From: Aquimarina algicola
Lineage (GTDB): Bacteria; Bacteroidota; Bacteroidia; Flavobacteriales; Flavobacteriaceae
Assembly (NCBI RefSeq): GCF_006443095.1
Contig: NZ_VFWZ01000011.1
Location: forward strand, 124,001-188,000
DNA: 64,000 nucleotides
Direction: 5' to 3'
The notes below the pieces were generated by a model that did not search any database, was not told where the DNA came from, and saw only the letters and a list, made by a program, of their open reading frames with translations. Positions 35,854 to 43,915 of the stretch are shown one piece after another; within the stretch, counting starts at the first letter, position 1, and each line of letters begins with the position of its first letter. The position numbers were made by a program, and so were the translations under genes.

Positions 35854-35861
35854 CAAAAATA
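35854..35861 (-). promoter_or_regulatory. Internal -7 promoter element before rpmJ (alpha operon)
   Basis: TATTTTTG on the minus strand matches TAnnTTTG in the 117-base infA-rpmJ gap, 83 bases before rpmJ. The leader after it holds TGCAATTTTTGCA, a small hairpin. No -33 TTG is seen at the proper distance. Confidence 0.4.
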
Positions 35862-35887
35862 CACAAAAAATCTTAATTACCTAAATA

Positions 35888-36103
35888 TTAATATCTATAT
35901 GTTATACGAGCTTTTGTAAGATCATATGGACTCATTTCTAGTTTCACCTTATCACCCGGTAATAATTTAATATAATGCATACGCATTTTACCAGAGATAT
36001 GTGCCGTAACTACATGTCCATTTTCTAACTCTACACGAAACATTGCATTGGACAATGCTTCTATAATACTTCCATCTTGTTCTATTGCAGGTTGTTTTGC
36101 CAT
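35888..36103 (-). CDS. infA: Translation initiation factor IF-1
   Basis: IF-1 binds the ribosomal A site during initiation. The 71-residue OB-fold protein reads MAKQPAIEQDGSIIEALSN, then FRVELENGHVVTAHISGKMR and ends ARITYRY, as in other bacteria. Its ATG overlaps the secY stop codon by one base (TAATG), indicating translational coupling. adk and map, which many Firmicutes carry between secY and infA, are absent. Confidence 0.98.
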   Translation of the reverse strand: MAKQPAIEQDGSIIEALSNAMFRVELENGHVVTAHISGKMRMHYIKLLPGDKVKLEMSPYDLTKARITYRY

Positions 36104-37443
36104 TATGCTACCGCTTTACGATTTTTACCTGTTTTCATTAACCCATCATAATGTCTATTTAACAAGTACGAATTAACCTGTTGCATAGTATCGATAGCAA
36201 CCCCTACCATAATCAACAAAGAAGTACCTCCAAAAAACAGAGCCCAACCTTGTTGTACGTTTAGAAGTTTTACTGCTATTGCAGGAAATATAGCTATCAA
36301 TGCAAGGAATAATGATCCCGGTAATGTAATTTGTGACATTATTTTATCTAAATACTCAGAAGTCTCAGAGCCAGGACGTATTCCAGGAATAAAACCTCCA
36401 CTTCTTTTTAGATCATCTGCCATTTTATTAGTAGGCACAGTTATCGCTGTATAAAAATATGTAAAAATTATAATTAACAATCCAAACACAATATTATACC
36501 ACAAACCAAATATATCACTAAAAGCAGCTGTAACACCTTGCGCAGTTTCAGACTCTGAAACTTGCGAAGCTATAAGCCCAGGCACAAACATAATAGCTTG
36601 TGCAAAGATTATTGGCATTACACCAGAAGCATTTAATTTTAAAGGTATATACTGACGAGATCCAAAAACATTTTTTTCATATCCCCCACCAGCGGTTCTT
36701 CTAGCGTATTGAACAGGTACTTGTCTAACTGCCATAACTAGCAAAACAGAAGCTAGAATGATTACAAACCAGATAACTAATTCGATAAGAACCATTATCA
36801 TTCCTCCACCTTCTCCAGAAACTCTTGAAGAAAAGTTCTGAACAAAAGATTGCGGTAAAGTAGCAATGATACCTACCATAATCAAAAGAGAAATTCCATT
36901 TCCTATACCTTTATCTGTTATCTTTTCTCCTAACCACATTGAAAAAATACAACCCGTAGATATGATGATTACAGATGATACAACAAAAACAGTTTGATTA
37001 GGTATAACGAATGCTTCCGCAGGGAGTGTAGCAAATAAATTATAAATATAGCCAGGTCCCTGAACCAAGGTAATAGCAATAGTTAACCAACGTGTTATCT
37101 GATTAATTTTTTTCCTTCCGCTCTCACCTTCTTTTTGAAGTTTCTGAAGATAAGGAATAGCTATCCCCATCAGCTGTACCACAATAGAAGCAGATATATA
37201 AGGCATTATACCTAAAGCAAATACAGAAGCATTAGCAAATGCTCCTCCTGTAAACGCATTAAGTAAACCTAATAATCCATCTTGAGTTTGAGTTCCCAGA
37301 CTAGCAAGCTCTGATGCGTCTACTCCAGGAAGTACAACTTGTGCTCCAAATCGATATACTAAAAGCAATCCTAGTGTTACTATGATTCTGTTTTTTAGTT
37401 CTTCGATTTTCCAAATGCTCTTTATTGTATCAATAAATTTCAT
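36103..37443 (-). CDS. secY: Protein translocase subunit SecY
   Basis: SecY is the channel of the SecYEG translocon in the inner membrane. The 446-residue protein has ten transmembrane segments, starting at the N-terminal helix IIVTLGLLLVYRFGAQVVLP. It includes the conserved LGIMPYISASIVVQLM region and the IRPGSETSEYLDKI loop. It lies in the spc operon, 10 bases after rplO and overlapping infA by one base. Length is normal. Confidence 0.98.
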   Translation of the reverse strand: MKFIDTIKSIWKIEELKNRIIVTLGLLLVYRFGAQVVLPGVDASELASLGTQTQDGLLGLLNAFTGGAFANASVFALGIMPYISASIVVQLMGIAIPYLQKLQKEGESGRKKINQITRWLTIAITLVQGPGYIYNLFATLPAEAFVIPNQTVFVVSSVIIISTGCIFSMWLGEKITDKGIGNGISLLIMVGIIATLPQSFVQNFSSRVSGEGGGMIMVLIELVIWFVIILASVLLVMAVRQVPVQYARRTAGGGYEKNVFGSRQYIPLKLNASGVMPIIFAQAIMFVPGLIASQVSESETAQGVTAAFSDIFGLWYNIVFGLLIIIFTYFYTAITVPTNKMADDLKRSGGFIPGIRPGSETSEYLDKIMSQITLPGSLFLALIAIFPAIAVKLLNVQQGWALFFGGTSLLIMVGVAIDTMQQVNSYLLNRHYDGLMKTGKNRKAVA

Positions 37444-37453
37444 GAATAGTTTT

Positions 37454-37906
37454 TTATAAGGTTACTGCTTCGCCACCTGCTGCTTCGATAGCAGCTTTTG
37501 CAGTGGCAGTAAATTTGTGGGCTGAAACTTTTAATTTTGCCTTTAATTCACCTCTCCCCAATATCTTAACTAAATCATTTTTTCCAGCAAGACGTGTTGA
37601 TAAAATCACATCTAAATCCACAGTATCCTGAATTTTTCCCTCGTCTACAAGTTTCTGTAGTGTATCCAAATTGATTCCTTGATATTCTTTTCTGTTAATA
37701 TTTTTGAAACCAAACTTAGGCACTCTTCGTTGTAAAGGCATTTGTCCACCCTCAAAACCAATCTTTTTAGAGTATCCTGAACGTGACTTAGCACCTTTAT
37801 GACCACGAGTAGAAGTTCCTCCTTTACCAGAACCTTGTCCGCGACCTACTCGTTTATTGTTATTTTTTACTGAACCTGCAGCAGGTTTTAAGTTACTTAA
37901 ATCCAT
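37454..37906 (-). CDS. rplO: Ribosomal protein uL15
   Basis: L15 binds 23S rRNA late in 50S assembly. The 150-residue protein has the glycine-rich N-terminus GRGQGSGKGGTSTRGHKGAK, the GFEGGQMPLQRRVPKFGF motif and the C-terminal HKFTATAKAAIEAAGG. It lies 9 bases after rpmD and 10 bases before secY. Confidence 0.98.
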   Translation of the reverse strand: MDLSNLKPAAGSVKNNNKRVGRGQGSGKGGTSTRGHKGAKSRSGYSKKIGFEGGQMPLQRRVPKFGFKNINRKEYQGINLDTLQKLVDEGKIQDTVDLDVILSTRLAGKNDLVKILGRGELKAKLKVSAHKFTATAKAAIEAAGGEAVTL

Positions 37907-37915
37907 TTGCTCAAA

Positions 37916-38095
37916 TTATTTTGTTTCAACAGAAACTAAATGTTTAACTTTATTTACCATTCCAAGGATATTAGGAGTGTCGTCATGCTCCACAACCTGG
38001 CCGATCTTTTTAAGACCTAAGGCCTCTAGGGTCCTTTTTTGTCTCTGAGTGCGATTTATAGCACTTTTTACTTTTGTAATTTTAATCTTTGCCAT
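37916..38095 (-). CDS. rpmD: Ribosomal protein uL30
   Basis: A short gene found by translating the gap between rpsE and rplO. The ATG at 38093-38095 gives 59 residues beginning MAKIKITKVKSAINRTQRQK and continuing TLEALGLKKIGQVVEHDD, clearly L30 (59-60 residues in most bacteria). It sits 11 bases after rpsE and 9 bases before rplO, the standard spc-operon position. Confidence 0.96.
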   Translation of the reverse strand: MAKIKITKVKSAINRTQRQKRTLEALGLKKIGQVVEHDDTPNILGMVNKVKHLVSVETK

Positions 38096-38106
38096 CGTTC
38101 CTTAAT

Positions 38107-38631
38107 TTATCCTTTAAACACTTTTTCTAGTGAAATACCTCTTTGTGTTGCTACTTGTTGAGCGCTTCGCATTTGTAACAAAGCATCAAATGTGGCTTTT
38201 ACAACATTGTGTGGGTTAGATGATCCTTGATTTTTAGAAAGTACATCATGTACTCCTACAGATTCTAATACCGCACGTATAGCTCCACCAGCGATTACTC
38301 CTGTACCTGTTGCAGCAGGCATAAGTAATACTCTTGCTCCACCGTACTTTCCTTTTTGTTCATGAGGTAAAGTACCTTTGTGTAATGGTATACGAACTAA
38401 ATTCTTTTTTGCATCTTCCACTGCCTTTGCAATCGCTTCAGCTACCTCCTTAGATTTACCTAAACCATGACCAACAACACCGTTTTCGTCTCCTACAACT
38501 ACTATAGCAGAGAATCCAAATGCTCTACCACCTTTTGTTACTTTAGTAACACGCTGTACACCAACTAAACGGTCTTTTAATTCTAGTCCACTTGGTTTTA
38601 CTAATTCTGCGTTTTTATATTTCTGATACAT
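38107..38631 (-). CDS. rpsE: Ribosomal protein uS5
   Basis: S5 helps form the mRNA entry helicase and affects decoding accuracy. The 174-residue protein has LKDRLVGVQRVTKVTKGGRA, the double-stranded-RNA-binding region FSAIVVVGDENGVVGHGLGK, and the C-terminal GVHDVLSKNQGSSNPHNVVK. It starts 5 bases after rplR ends. Confidence 0.98.
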   Translation of the reverse strand: MYQKYKNAELVKPSGLELKDRLVGVQRVTKVTKGGRAFGFSAIVVVGDENGVVGHGLGKSKEVAEAIAKAVEDAKKNLVRIPLHKGTLPHEQKGKYGGARVLLMPAATGTGVIAGGAIRAVLESVGVHDVLSKNQGSSNPHNVVKATFDALLQMRSAQQVATQRGISLEKVFKG

Positions 38632-38636
38632 ATTCT

Positions 38637-38993
38637 TTAGAATTTAAGTCCTGCTTCTCTAGCACCTTCTGCTAATGATTTTACTCTACCATGATACAAA
38701 TATCCTCCTCTGTCAAAGGATACTGTTTCAACTCCAGCTTGTTTAGCTTTTTCTGCTAATGCTTTTCCAACTAAACCTGCTTTTTCAACCTTATTACCAG
38801 ATGCTGAAGCAATATCTTTATCTCTTGATGATGCTGAACTTATTGTTTTTCCAGAAACATCATCTATAATTTGAGCATAAATTTCTTTATTACTTCTAAA
38901 AACAGATAATCTAGGACGTTGTTCTGTTCCGCTTATTTTTCCGCGGATTCCCTTTCTTATTTTTGCTCTTCTTGAATCTTTTGAGAATGCCAT
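38637..38993 (-). CDS. rplR: Ribosomal protein uL18
   Basis: L18 binds 5S rRNA and joins it to the 50S subunit together with L5. The 118-residue protein has GTEQRPRLSVFRSNKEIYAQ and ends FDRGGYLYHGRVKSLAEGAR, both typical. It lies 11 bases after rplF and 5 before rpsE. Confidence 0.98.
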   Translation of the reverse strand: MAFSKDSRRAKIRKGIRGKISGTEQRPRLSVFRSNKEIYAQIIDDVSGKTISSASSRDKDIASASGNKVEKAGLVGKALAEKAKQAGVETVSFDRGGYLYHGRVKSLAEGAREAGLKF

Positions 38994-39004
38994 AACGTTA
39001 GTTA

Positions 39005-39547
39005 TTATGCAGATTTACCTGCTTTTCTTCTTAATTGCTCTCCTACGAATTTAATTCCTTTTCCTTTATAAGGCTCTGGCTTACGGAAACTTCTAATTTT
39101 TGCCGCTACCTGACCTACTAACTGCTTATCGTGAGAAGTTAATTTTACAATAGGGTTTTTACCTTTTTCAGAGATAGTTTCAACTTTTACTTCAGGTGCC
39201 AAATCTAGCACAATATTGTGAGAAAAACCTAAAGCTAAATCTAATTTTTGTCCTTGGTTAGAAGCTCTATAACCAACTCCTACCAACTCTAATTCTTTAG
39301 TAAACCCTTCAGAAACACCAATAACCATGTTATTGATTAAAGCTCTATAAAGACCATGCTTTGCTTTATGGTCTTTAGCATCACTTGGTCTCTCTAAGAA
39401 AACTTGACCTTCTTCAACTTTTACATCAACGCTGTCGATCTCTTGAGAAAGCTCTCCTAATTTCCCTTTAACAGTAACAACATTACCTTTCACTTCTACA
39501 GTGACACCAGACGGAATAGTTACTGGATTTTTTCCTATTCTTGACAT
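39005..39547 (-). CDS. rplF: Ribosomal protein uL6
   Basis: L6 sits near the sarcin-ricin loop at the factor-binding centre. The 180-residue protein has two L6 domains, starting MSRIGKNPVTIPSGV, and the signature PEPYKGKGIKFVGEQLRRKA near the C-terminus. It is 21 bases after rpsH. Confidence 0.98.
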   Translation of the reverse strand: MSRIGKNPVTIPSGVTVEVKGNVVTVKGKLGELSQEIDSVDVKVEEGQVFLERPSDAKDHKAKHGLYRALINNMVIGVSEGFTKELELVGVGYRASNQGQKLDLALGFSHNIVLDLAPEVKVETISEKGKNPIVKLTSHDKQLVGQVAAKIRSFRKPEPYKGKGIKFVGEQLRRKAGKSA

Positions 39548-39568
39548 TTCTTTTTGTCTTTTATACTG

Positions 39569-39967
39569 TTAATAAACGTAACAAAGTACCTCTCCACCTA
39601 CATTCTCTTGCTTTGCCTGCTTACCAGTCATTACACCATGAGAAGTTGAAACAATCGCAATACCTAATCCGTTAAGAATTCTTGGTATATCATTAGCTCC
39701 TGCATATTTACGAAGACCAGGTTTACTGATTCTTTGTAATTGTTTAATAACAGGCTCTTTGGTCATCTTATCGTATTTAAGTGCGATTTTAATAGTACCT
39801 TGAGTTGTGTTATCCTCAAATTTATAACTTAAAATATATCCTTGATCGAATAATATTTTAGTAATTTCTTTTTTAACCTTTGATGCAGGAATCTCAACAA
39901 CTCTATGTTGAGCTCTATTCGCATTACGTATTCTGGTTAAATAATCTGCAATAGGATCTGTATTCAT
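39569..39967 (-). CDS. rpsH: Ribosomal protein uS8
   Basis: S8 binds the central domain of 16S rRNA and in E. coli represses the spc operon at the rplE start. The 132-residue protein has DPIADYLTRIRNANRA and the C-terminal GIAIVSTSHGVMTGKQAKQ. It follows rpsN after a 70-base gap, somewhat larger than usual in this cluster. Confidence 0.98.
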   Translation of the reverse strand: MNTDPIADYLTRIRNANRAQHRVVEIPASKVKKEITKILFDQGYILSYKFEDNTTQGTIKIALKYDKMTKEPVIKQLQRISKPGLRKYAGANDIPRILNGLGIAIVSTSHGVMTGKQAKQENVGGEVLCYVY

Positions 39968-40037
39968 TATTATTTATTTATGATATTGGTTTTCGATAAT
40001 AAATCGAACCTTAAATCAATTAATACTTTTTGTTATA

Positions 40038-40307
40038 TTACCAGCTTGCTTTGGTTACTCCAGGAATTAATCCTTTGTTAGCCATCTCTCTAAAAGTAAC
40101 ACGAGAAATTCCAAATTGACGCATATATCCTTTTGGTCTTCCTGTTAGCTTACAACGGTTGTGCATACGAATAGGAGAAGCATTTTTTGGTAATTTTTGT
40201 AATGCTTCATAGTCGCCTGCTTCTTTAAGAGCCTTACGCTTTTCTGCATATTTAGCAACAGTTTTAGCTCTTTTTACCTCACGGGCTTTCATTGATTCTT
40301 TAGCCAT
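40038..40307 (-). CDS. rpsN: Ribosomal protein uS14, long zinc-free form
   Basis: S14 is in the 30S head. At 89 residues this is the long C-minus form; the short zinc form has about 61 residues and a CxxC pair. The C-terminal signature NRCKLTGRPKGYMRQFGISR and GVTKASW confirm the family. The single cysteine cannot hold a zinc-ribbon. It is 2 bases after rplE. Confidence 0.98.
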   Translation of the reverse strand: MAKESMKAREVKRAKTVAKYAEKRKALKEAGDYEALQKLPKNASPIRMHNRCKLTGRPKGYMRQFGISRVTFREMANKGLIPGVTKASW

Positions 40308-40309
40308 AA

Positions 40310-40861
40310 TTAATTCTTTTTAAAAGGTAACCCTAGTTCTGTTAACAATGATTTTGCTTCTTTATCCGTATTTGCAGATGTTTCAAAAGTAATATTCATT
40401 CCTGAGATTTTATTTACTTTATCAATATCTATTTCTGGAAAAATAATTTGCTCAGTAATACCTAAAGAATAATTTCCACGACCATCAAAACCAGTAGCTT
40501 TGATTCCGTTAAAATCTCTAACACGAGGTAATGCAGAAGTAATTAGACGATCAAGAAATTCATACATCCTTTCTCCTCTTAGCGTTACTTTTGCACCTAT
40601 AGGCATACCTTTACGAAGCTTAAATGAAGCAACGTCTTTCTTTGAAATTGTAGGAACTGCTTTTTGACCAGTTATTGTTGTTAACTCGTCTACAGCATAG
40701 TCAATCAATTTTTTATCAGCTACAGCCGCACCAATACCTCTACTTAAAACTATTTTTTTAAGTTTTGGTACTTGCATTACGTTTTCGTAACTAAATTCTT
40801 CTCTAAGAGCAGACACTACTCTGTCTTTGTACTCTTGTTTTAATCTTGGTATATAGGCCAT
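40310..40861 (-). CDS. rplE: Ribosomal protein uL5
   Basis: L5 binds 5S rRNA and contacts the P-site tRNA and S13. The 183-residue protein has MQVPKLKKIVLSRGIG, GQKAVPTISKKDVASFKLRK and NYSLGITEQIIFPEIDIDK. It lies 2 bases after rplX and 2 before rpsN, indicating tight translational coupling. Confidence 0.98.
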   Translation of the reverse strand: MAYIPRLKQEYKDRVVSALREEFSYENVMQVPKLKKIVLSRGIGAAVADKKLIDYAVDELTTITGQKAVPTISKKDVASFKLRKGMPIGAKVTLRGERMYEFLDRLITSALPRVRDFNGIKATGFDGRGNYSLGITEQIIFPEIDIDKVNKISGMNITFETSANTDKEAKSLLTELGLPFKKN

Positions 40862-40863
40862 AA

Positions 40864-41178
40864 CTATATTACTTCATTAGATTTTTTAGAAAATCTTACT
40901 TTCTTATCACCTTCCATTCTATACCCTACTCTTGTAGTTTCTCCATTTGAAGTCAAAAGAGAAAGGTTAGAAATATGAATAGGCGCTTCTTTTTTTACAA
41001 TACCTCCTTGTGGATTAGTTGCACTAGGCTTCTGGTGTTTAGAAACTAAATTTACACCCTCTACAATTGCCTTGTTTTTATCTATGAGTACTTTTTGCAC
41101 TTTACCCTCTTGACCTTTATTGTCTCCAGCGATAACTCGCACAGTATCTCCTGATTTTATCTTTAGCTTTATTGCCAT
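40864..41178 (-). CDS. rplX: Ribosomal protein uL24
   Basis: L24 starts 50S assembly and lies at the tunnel exit. From the ATG at 41178 the 104-residue protein reads MAIKLKIKSGDTVRVIAGDN, a KOW motif with KGQEGKVQKVL, and VEGVNLVSKHQKPSATNPQG. A TTG two codons upstream is in frame but would only add two residues, so I prefer the ATG. It is 12 bases after rplN. Confidence 0.97.
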   Translation of the reverse strand: MAIKLKIKSGDTVRVIAGDNKGQEGKVQKVLIDKNKAIVEGVNLVSKHQKPSATNPQGGIVKKEAPIHISNLSLLTSNGETTRVGYRMEGDKKVRFSKKSNEVI

Positions 41179-41190
41179 CTTCAAAACGTT

Positions 41191-41559
41191 TTAAAGCACT
41201 TCTGGCGCTAGTGAAACAATCTTCATGAATTGCTTATCACGAAGTTCTCTTGCAACAGGACCAAATACACGCGTTCCTCTCATTTCTCCAGCAGGGTTTA
41301 ACAAAACACATGCATTGTCGTCGAAACGAATATAAGAACCATCTGGCCTGCGTACTTCTTTCTTAGTACGAACTACAACTGCAGTTGAAACTGCTCCTTT
41401 TTTAATATTTCCATTAGGAGTTGCTTCTTTTACACTGACAACTATTTTGTCTCCTACAGAGGCGTATCTTCTCTTTGTACCGCCAAGAACACGAATTGCT
41501 AAAACTTCTTTAGCTCCCGTATTGTCAGCTACTTTTAATCTAGACTCTTGTTGTACCAT
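41191..41559 (-). CDS. rplN: Ribosomal protein uL14
   Basis: L14 forms part of an intersubunit bridge and is the docking site of silencing factor RsfS. The 122-residue protein begins MVQQESRLKVADNTGAKEVL and contains the signature GSYIRFDDNACVLLNPAGEM. It lies 2 bases after rpsQ. Confidence 0.98.
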   Translation of the reverse strand: MVQQESRLKVADNTGAKEVLAIRVLGGTKRRYASVGDKIVVSVKEATPNGNIKKGAVSTAVVVRTKKEVRRPDGSYIRFDDNACVLLNPAGEMRGTRVFGPVARELRDKQFMKIVSLAPEVL

Positions 41560-41561
41560 AA

Positions 41562-41819
41562 TTACTTCGCTCTTTCAATTACTTCTACTAATCTCCAGCA
41601 TTTGGTTTTACTCAAAGGTCTTGTTTCCATGATCCTTACAGTATCACCAATATTGCAGTCATTTTTCTCGTCGTGTGCAACATATTTTTTAGTTTTCAAC
41701 ACGAATTTTCCATACATGGGATGTTTTACTTTTTTAACTTCAGAAACCACGATTGATTTCTGCATTTTGTTACTAGTAACAACTCCTATACGTTCTTTTC
41801 TTAAATTTCTTTTTTCCAT
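41562..41819 (-). CDS. rpsQ: Ribosomal protein uS17
   Basis: S17 is a primary 16S rRNA binder. The 85-residue OB-fold protein has MEKRNLRKERIGVVTSNKMQ, the motif GDTVRIMETRPLSKTKCWRL and a short C-terminal tail. It is 12 bases after rpmC and 2 bases before rplN. Confidence 0.98.
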   Translation of the reverse strand: MEKRNLRKERIGVVTSNKMQKSIVVSEVKKVKHPMYGKFVLKTKKYVAHDEKNDCNIGDTVRIMETRPLSKTKCWRLVEVIERAK

Positions 41820-41831
41820 CTTTCAGCAGAA

Positions 41832-42026
41832 TTAACCGTTTAATTCTCTTTTTGTTAGCTCTGTTGCAATTCTTGCAATAGATCTTCTCACTTTACGAAT
41901 TTGTAAAGGATTTTCTAGTGGCGACATTGCATGAGCCATTTTTAAATCTGAATACTCTTTGCGAGATTTACCAAGTTCTTCTTGTAATTCAGCTGTAGAT
42001 AATTCTTTTACTTCTGATTGTTTCAT
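41832..42026 (-). CDS. rpmC: Ribosomal protein uL29
   Basis: L29 lies at the tunnel exit beside L23. From the ATG at 42026 the 64-residue protein reads MKQSEVKELSTAELQEELGK and ends VRRSIARIATELTKRELNG. An ATG two codons upstream (42032) is equally possible from sequence alone; I chose the inner one because MKQSE is the common start. It is between rplP and rpsQ. Confidence 0.96.
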   Translation of the reverse strand: MKQSEVKELSTAELQEELGKSRKEYSDLKMAHAMSPLENPLQIRKVRRSIARIATELTKRELNG

Positions 42027-42040
42027 AATCATTTCAATTA

Positions 42041-42460
42041 TTAAGCTTGATAATCTCTAGCTACGATAAACTTTGTTTTAACAGGAAGTTTTTGTGATGC
42101 AAGACGTAATGCTTCTTTAGCAACATCATAAGGAACACCACTTATTTCAAATAATATTCTTCCTGGCTTTACTACCGCTGCCCAATATTCTACTGCACCT
42201 TTACCTTTACCCATACGTACTTCAAGAGGTTTTTTAGTAATAGGTTTGTCTGGAAAAATTTTGATCCAGAGAGAACCTTCTCTTTTCATATAACGAGTAG
42301 CAGATATACGTGCCGCTTCTATTTGTCTAGCTGTAATAAAACTTGAATCTAACGATTTGATTCCGAAAGTTCCGTTTGAAAGGGTATGTCCTCTATGAGA
42401 AAGACCTTTCATACGTCCTTTTTGTTGTTTACGGAATTTTGTTCTTTTAGGCTGTAACAT
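42041..42460 (-). CDS. rplP: Ribosomal protein uL16
   Basis: L16 lines the A-site tRNA path of the 50S subunit. The 139-residue protein has MLQPKRTKFRKQQKGRMKG, WIKIFPDKPITKKPLEVRMG and the GKGAVEYWAAVVKPGRILFE signature. It lies 20 bases after rpsC. Confidence 0.98.
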   Translation of the reverse strand: MLQPKRTKFRKQQKGRMKGLSHRGHTLSNGTFGIKSLDSSFITARQIEAARISATRYMKREGSLWIKIFPDKPITKKPLEVRMGKGKGAVEYWAAVVKPGRILFEISGVPYDVAKEALRLASQKLPVKTKFIVARDYQA

Positions 42461-42480
42461 TGTTTAATTACTTTAAAAAA

Positions 42481-43206
42481 TTACTTTCTACGACGTGATT
42501 TATTATTTCCACCACTTCGTCCTCCTCTGTCACCTTTTCCTTGTTTTTTGGATAAACCAACTAAAGGAGAAAGTTCTCTTTTACCATATACTTCGCCTTT
42601 CATGATCCATACTTTGATCCCTAATCTACCATAAGTAGTGTGGGCTTCAACTAAAGCATAATCGATGTCAGCTCTAAAGGTTGATAAAGGAATACGACCT
42701 TCTTTATAAGATTCTGTACGTGCCATTTCAGCACCGTTTAATCTACCAGAAATCTGAACCTTTATTCCTTCTGCATTCATTCTTATTGCAGCCGCAATAG
42801 CCATCTTGATTGCTCTACGATAAGAGATACGACTCTCTATTTGCCTAGCAATACTAGAAGCTACAAGAAATGAATCTAATTCAGGTCTTTTGATTTCAAA
42901 AATATTGATCTGTACTTCTTTATCAGTAATTTTCTTAAGCTCTTCTTTAAGCTTGTCTACCTCCTGTCCACCTTTTCCGATAATAATACCAGGTCTGGCA
43001 GTGGTGATAGTAACGGTTACAAGTTTAAGCGTACGCTCAATAATTACTCTAGATACACTAGCTTTAGATAAACGTGCGTGTACATACTTTCTAATCTTAT
43101 CGTCTTCGGCAAGTTTATCACCGTAGTCATTACCTCCATACCAGTTGGACTCCCAACCTCTAATGATACCAAGGCGATTTCCGATTGGATTTGTCTTCTG
43201 TCCCAT
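42481..43206 (-). CDS. rpsC: Ribosomal protein uS3
   Basis: S3 is at the mRNA entry channel. The 241-residue protein has MGQKTNPIGNRLGIIRGWES, the KH-domain motif ARPGIIIGKGGQEVDKL and the C-terminal domain SGRLNGAEMARTESYKEGRI. A basic glycine-rich tail (GKGDRGGRSGGNNKSRRRK) follows. It is 8 bases after rplV. Confidence 0.98.
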   Translation of the reverse strand: MGQKTNPIGNRLGIIRGWESNWYGGNDYGDKLAEDDKIRKYVHARLSKASVSRVIIERTLKLVTVTITTARPGIIIGKGGQEVDKLKEELKKITDKEVQINIFEIKRPELDSFLVASSIARQIESRISYRRAIKMAIAAAIRMNAEGIKVQISGRLNGAEMARTESYKEGRIPLSTFRADIDYALVEAHTTYGRLGIKVWIMKGEVYGKRELSPLVGLSKKQGKGDRGGRSGGNNKSRRRK

Positions 43207-43214
43207 AGTTTATA

Positions 43215-43622
43215 TTAGCTTTGTGTATTATTGTTAGCTCCTAACACGATAGTTACGTGGTTAGAACGTTTTCTTATTCTGTGTGCACGACCTTGAGGTG
43301 CAGGACGAAGTCTTTTTAACATACTTCCTCCATCAACACGTATTTCTTTGATAAATAAATCAGCATCTTCAATGCTTGCATCTTCATTCTTAGCCTGCCA
43401 ATTTGCAATCGCAGAAAGCAATAGCTTTTCTAGACGACGAGAAGCTTCTTTAGGGTTAAATCTAAGAATATGAAGTGCTTTCTCTACTTTCTCACCACGA
43501 ATTAAATCCGCAACCAAACGCATTTTGCGTGGTGATGTCGGGCAGTTATTAAGTTTAGCAAAAGCAATCTGCTTTTTCTCTTCTTTAATTCTATCTGCCA
43601 TTTCTCTTTTACGAACTCCCAT
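43215..43622 (-). CDS. rplV: Ribosomal protein uL22
   Basis: L22 extends into the exit tunnel, where it helps sense arrest peptides and macrolides. The 135-residue protein has NCPTSPRKMRLVADLIRGEK and the C-terminal hairpin LKRLRPAPQGRAHRIRKRSN. A basic N-terminal extension (MGVRKREMADRIKEEKKQ) is typical of this phylum as I recall. It is 8 bases after rpsS. Confidence 0.97.
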   Translation of the reverse strand: MGVRKREMADRIKEEKKQIAFAKLNNCPTSPRKMRLVADLIRGEKVEKALHILRFNPKEASRRLEKLLLSAIANWQAKNEDASIEDADLFIKEIRVDGGSMLKRLRPAPQGRAHRIRKRSNHVTIVLGANNNTQS

Positions 43623-43630
43623 GACTTAAA

Positions 43631-43909
43631 TTATTTTTTACCTTTATTTTTTGCTCCTGCATGTCCTCTAAACGAACGTGTAGGTGAAAATTCTCCTAAT
43701 TTATGACCTACCATATTCTCTGTAATATATACAGGAACAAATTGACGGCCATTGTGAACTGCTATAGTTTGCCCAACAAAATCAGGAGTAATCATTGATG
43801 CTCTAGACCAAGTCTTGATTACTGATTTTTTGTTAGCTTCAACATTTGCAGCTACCTTTTTCTCTAATTTATAGTGAACGTAAGGTCCTTTTTTTAATGA
43901 ACGTGCCAT
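43631..43909 (-). CDS. rpsS: Ribosomal protein uS19
   Basis: S19 pairs with S13 in the 30S head. The 92-residue protein begins MARSLKKGPYVHYKLEKKV and has TWSRASMITPDFVGQTIAVH and NMVGHKLGEFSPTRSFRGHA. It is 6 bases after rplB. Confidence 0.98.
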   Translation of the reverse strand: MARSLKKGPYVHYKLEKKVAANVEANKKSVIKTWSRASMITPDFVGQTIAVHNGRQFVPVYITENMVGHKLGEFSPTRSFRGHAGAKNKGKK

Positions 43910-43915
43910 ATCTTA

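Noticed and set aside
41178..41184. TTG start for rplX two codons upstream of the ATG
   Set aside because: It adds only two residues, and the ATG gives the standard MAIKLKIKSGD N-terminus.
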